DNA from: Planctomycetota bacterium
GTDB lineage: Bacteria > Planctomycetota > Planctomycetia > Gemmatales > Gemmataceae
Length of the DNA stretch: 64,000 nucleotides
Reading direction: 5' to 3'
Assembly (NCBI GenBank): GCA_016873225.1
Contig: VGXS01000001.1
Coordinates: 220,066-284,065, forward strand
Both the position numbers and the translations under genes were made by a program. Within the stretch, counting starts at the first letter, position 1; every line of letters starts with the position of its first letter. The notes beneath the pieces were generated by a model that saw only the letters and a list, made by a program, of their open reading frames with translations, was not told the DNA's origin and ran no database searches. Below are positions 62,444-64,000 of this stretch, in pieces.

Positions 62444-63554
62444 TCCGCCCGCGGCATCCGACGCCATAGCGCTATTCAGGCTGCTTGGAAGCGGCCCCCA
62501 AGGCATCAGCGCCCCGGAGGCGGCCTCGAGGCTTGTTTCCTTTGGCCACAACGAACTGGGTGACGACCGCGAACTGCCATGGCACCGGCAACTCGCGATG
62601 GCATTCAACACGCCCTTCAATTATCTGTTGATGGCACTCGCCGCCGTCGGACTCATCTCGGGCGACATGGCCGTCGTCGCCATCATCTCGTCCATGGTGG
62701 CCATCAGCGGCGGCCTCCGGTTCACGCAGAAATTCCAAAGCGGCAAGGCCGCCTCAAGGCTCAAGCGGATGGTTCATACCACCGCGACCGTGATCCGCCC
62801 TGGCAGCAACTCCGCCGAGGTTCCGATCTGGATGCTTGTGCCGGGAGATGTGGTGGCCCTGGCGGCAGGGGACCTCATTCCCGCGGATGTTCTGGTTCTC
62901 TCGGCGAAGGACCTGCAGGTGAATCAGGCCAGCCTGACGGGTGAATCGATGCCGGTCGAAAAGATCAAGGCTCCATCCGAACCCCTGAAATCACCGATGT
63001 CCCATCTCAATCCGCTCGAGATTTCATGGCTGGGGTTCATGGGTAGTTCCGTTATCAGCGGGTCCGGTCATGCCCTGGTGTTCCGCACGGGCAAGTCCAC
63101 CCACATGGGATCGATTGCCAAGGGAATCAATGCCCGACGCGGGGAAACGGCGTTCGACAGGGGAGTCAACGCCTCGAGCCTGTTGCTGGTCCGATTCATG
63201 CTGGTCATGGTGCCGGTGATTTTCCTCATCAACGGAATCACCAAGGGCGACTGGTTCCAGGCGCTTCTCTTTGGGGTTTCCGTCGCCGTGGGCCTGACCC
63301 CCGAGATGCTTCCGGTGATCGTGACGGCGAACCTGGCCCGGGGCGCCGTGGCCATGTCCGCCAGGAAAGTGGTCGTGAAGTACCTGCCGGCCATCCAGAA
63401 CCTCGGCGGAATGGACATCCTCTGCACCGACAAGACCGGCACGCTCACGCAGGACAAGGTTGTCCTCATCAGGCACCTGAACATCGATGGTTCCGAAAGC
63501 GCGCTGGTCCTGAGGCACGCCTACCTCAACAGTTTCTTCCAGACCGGACTCTAG
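62403..63554 (+). CDS. MgtA-type P-type ATPase, part before an in-frame amber codon
   Basis: 383 codons from a TTG (62403) with AAGGA just upstream, overlapping eutC by 41 bp. TGES near residue 179 (LTGESMPVEK), FLINGITKGDWFQALLFG, LTPEMLPVIVTANLARGA and the phosphorylation site CTDKTGTLT (Asp343) identify a Mg2+-importing MgtA/MgtB ATPase. The frame ends at TAG 63552-63554, in the position of the conserved Lys of FQTGL-K-NLLD. The same frame then continues open with SLLDRAVLEHEERP and later P-type motifs to the window edge. This is either a nonsense mutation, a sequencing error or read-through. The N-terminus is shorter than that of E. coli MgtA. Confidence 0.8.
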   Translation: MPEWWPIQNQGAVDPPAASDAIALFRLLGSGPQGISAPEAASRLVSFGHNELGDDRELPWHRQLAMAFNTPFNYLLMALAAVGLISGDMAVVAIISSMVAISGGLRFTQKFQSGKAASRLKRMVHTTATVIRPGSNSAEVPIWMLVPGDVVALAAGDLIPADVLVLSAKDLQVNQASLTGESMPVEKIKAPSEPLKSPMSHLNPLEISWLGFMGSSVISGSGHALVFRTGKSTHMGSIAKGINARRGETAFDRGVNASSLLLVRFMLVMVPVIFLINGITKGDWFQALLFGVSVAVGLTPEMLPVIVTANLARGAVAMSARKVVVKYLPAIQNLGGMDILCTDKTGTLTQDKVVLIRHLNIDGSESALVLRHAYLNSFFQTGL

Positions 63555-64000
63555 AGCCTGCTTGACAGGGCCGTGCTCGAACATGAGGAACGCCCCTCGC
63601 TCGAGTCCATGGCCGGGCGCTATGAGAAGGAGGATGAGATACCGTTTGATTTTCAGCGGCGGCGCATGTCGGTGGTTGTGAGGGACAGGGAATCGGGAAA
63701 GGACCTGTTGATCTGCAAGGGCGCCGCGGAGGAGGTGCTTGCCTGCTGCTCAAGGGCGCTCGACGGCGAAGGGGAGGTGCCGCTGGCCGAATCGGTTCGG
63801 GCCAGGGTGGAAGCCCTGAAGAGGGACCCTTCCGGCGACGGCCTGAGGGTGATCGCGATGGCGATCACTCCGAAACTGGATCATGGTGGCCGGCCATATG
63901 GAGTCGCGGATGAAAAGGATCTGACTCTTGTCGGCCTCGTCGCGTTCCTTGATCCCCCCAAGGATTCCGCCGCCTCGGCGCTGGCGGCGCTTGATGGCCT
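63555..64000 (+). pseudogene. Continuation of the MgtA-type ATPase after the amber codon (partial at window edge)
   Basis: In the same frame as the preceding part, 148 codons are open to the window end: SLLDRAVLEHEERPSLESMA, FDFQRRRMSVVVRDRESGK, LLICKGAAEEVLACC (nucleotide-binding KGA motif), and LVGLVAFLDPPKDSA. These are the normal N-domain and early P-domain segments of MgtA, so the coding potential is preserved after the stop. No alternative start with a good ribosome-binding site is visible. The 3' end lies outside the window. Confidence 0.75.

Noticed and set aside
63555..63960. Separate short gene after the amber codon of the MgtA-type ATPase
   Set aside because: The segment continues the same domain in the same frame and lacks a start with a ribosome-binding site.

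Overview
The window is GC-rich, gene-dense bacterial DNA with short gaps and many 4-bp ATGA/GTGA start-stop overlaps. Several features point to a member of the Planctomycetota: an ECF sigma factor with a QAFWR-type region 4, a Ser/Thr kinase fused to WD40 repeats, a protein joining a degenerate J-domain to a formylglycine-enzyme (FGE) fold, several GYF_2-domain membrane proteins, a sulfatase, a multiheme cytochrome and a ligase-associated exonuclease. Assignment below phylum is not possible from the sequence alone. No rRNA, tRNA, CRISPR array or insertion sequence was recognised.

Layout. 1-13.4 kb: rpsP (cut by the window edge) and ffh; an MBL-fold hydrolase; a sugar-nucleotide block (UDPGP-family uridylyltransferase, mannose-1-phosphate guanylyltransferase) ending in ruvX; an AT-richer pair of GYF_2 membrane proteins; a MoxR/DUF58 pair; a small secreted protein. 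13.5-21.2 kb: purB, an M20 amidohydrolase, a beta-propeller-like protein, a FabH-type ketoacyl-ACP synthase, an exported alpha-helical protein and rplU. 21.3-25.5 kb: an exported multiheme cytochrome with a C-terminal LVIVD propeller. 25.5-28.6 kb: a minus-strand operon (DapA family, proline-racemase family, FAD amino-acid oxidase) matching the upper hydroxyproline degradation pathway. 28.7-32.1 kb: a DNA-deoxyinosine glycosylase, a CobW-like GTPase, a sulfatase and a small membrane protein.

32.1-42.8 kb: the most distinctive region. Two arrays of the same ~44-46 bp GC-rich repeat (32097-32338 and 42526-42815) flank one co-directional operon: ECF sigma factor, kinase-WD40, J-like/FGE protein split by a frameshift at an A9 run, lidless Hsp70, GYF_2 membrane protein, cold-shock-like/TM2 protein and a BamE-like lipoprotein. 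Parts are clearly AT-richer than the flanks. It looks like a self-contained envelope/signalling module.

42.8-57.6 kb: ATP-dependent DNA ligase with its partner exonuclease, tsaE, a sugar-phosphate isomerase-like protein, a MazG-like protein, a membrane protein with an ABC ATPase, galE, an exported MBL protein, an SPFH protein, an APC permease with an exported methyltransferase, a TPM-domain protein and a second propeller-like protein. 57.6-64 kb: an ethanolamine locus (eutB, APC permease, eutC) with an embedded exported Ntn-type amidase that could release ethanolamine from N-acylethanolamines. It is followed by an MgtA-type P-type ATPase with an in-frame amber codon, which runs off the window.
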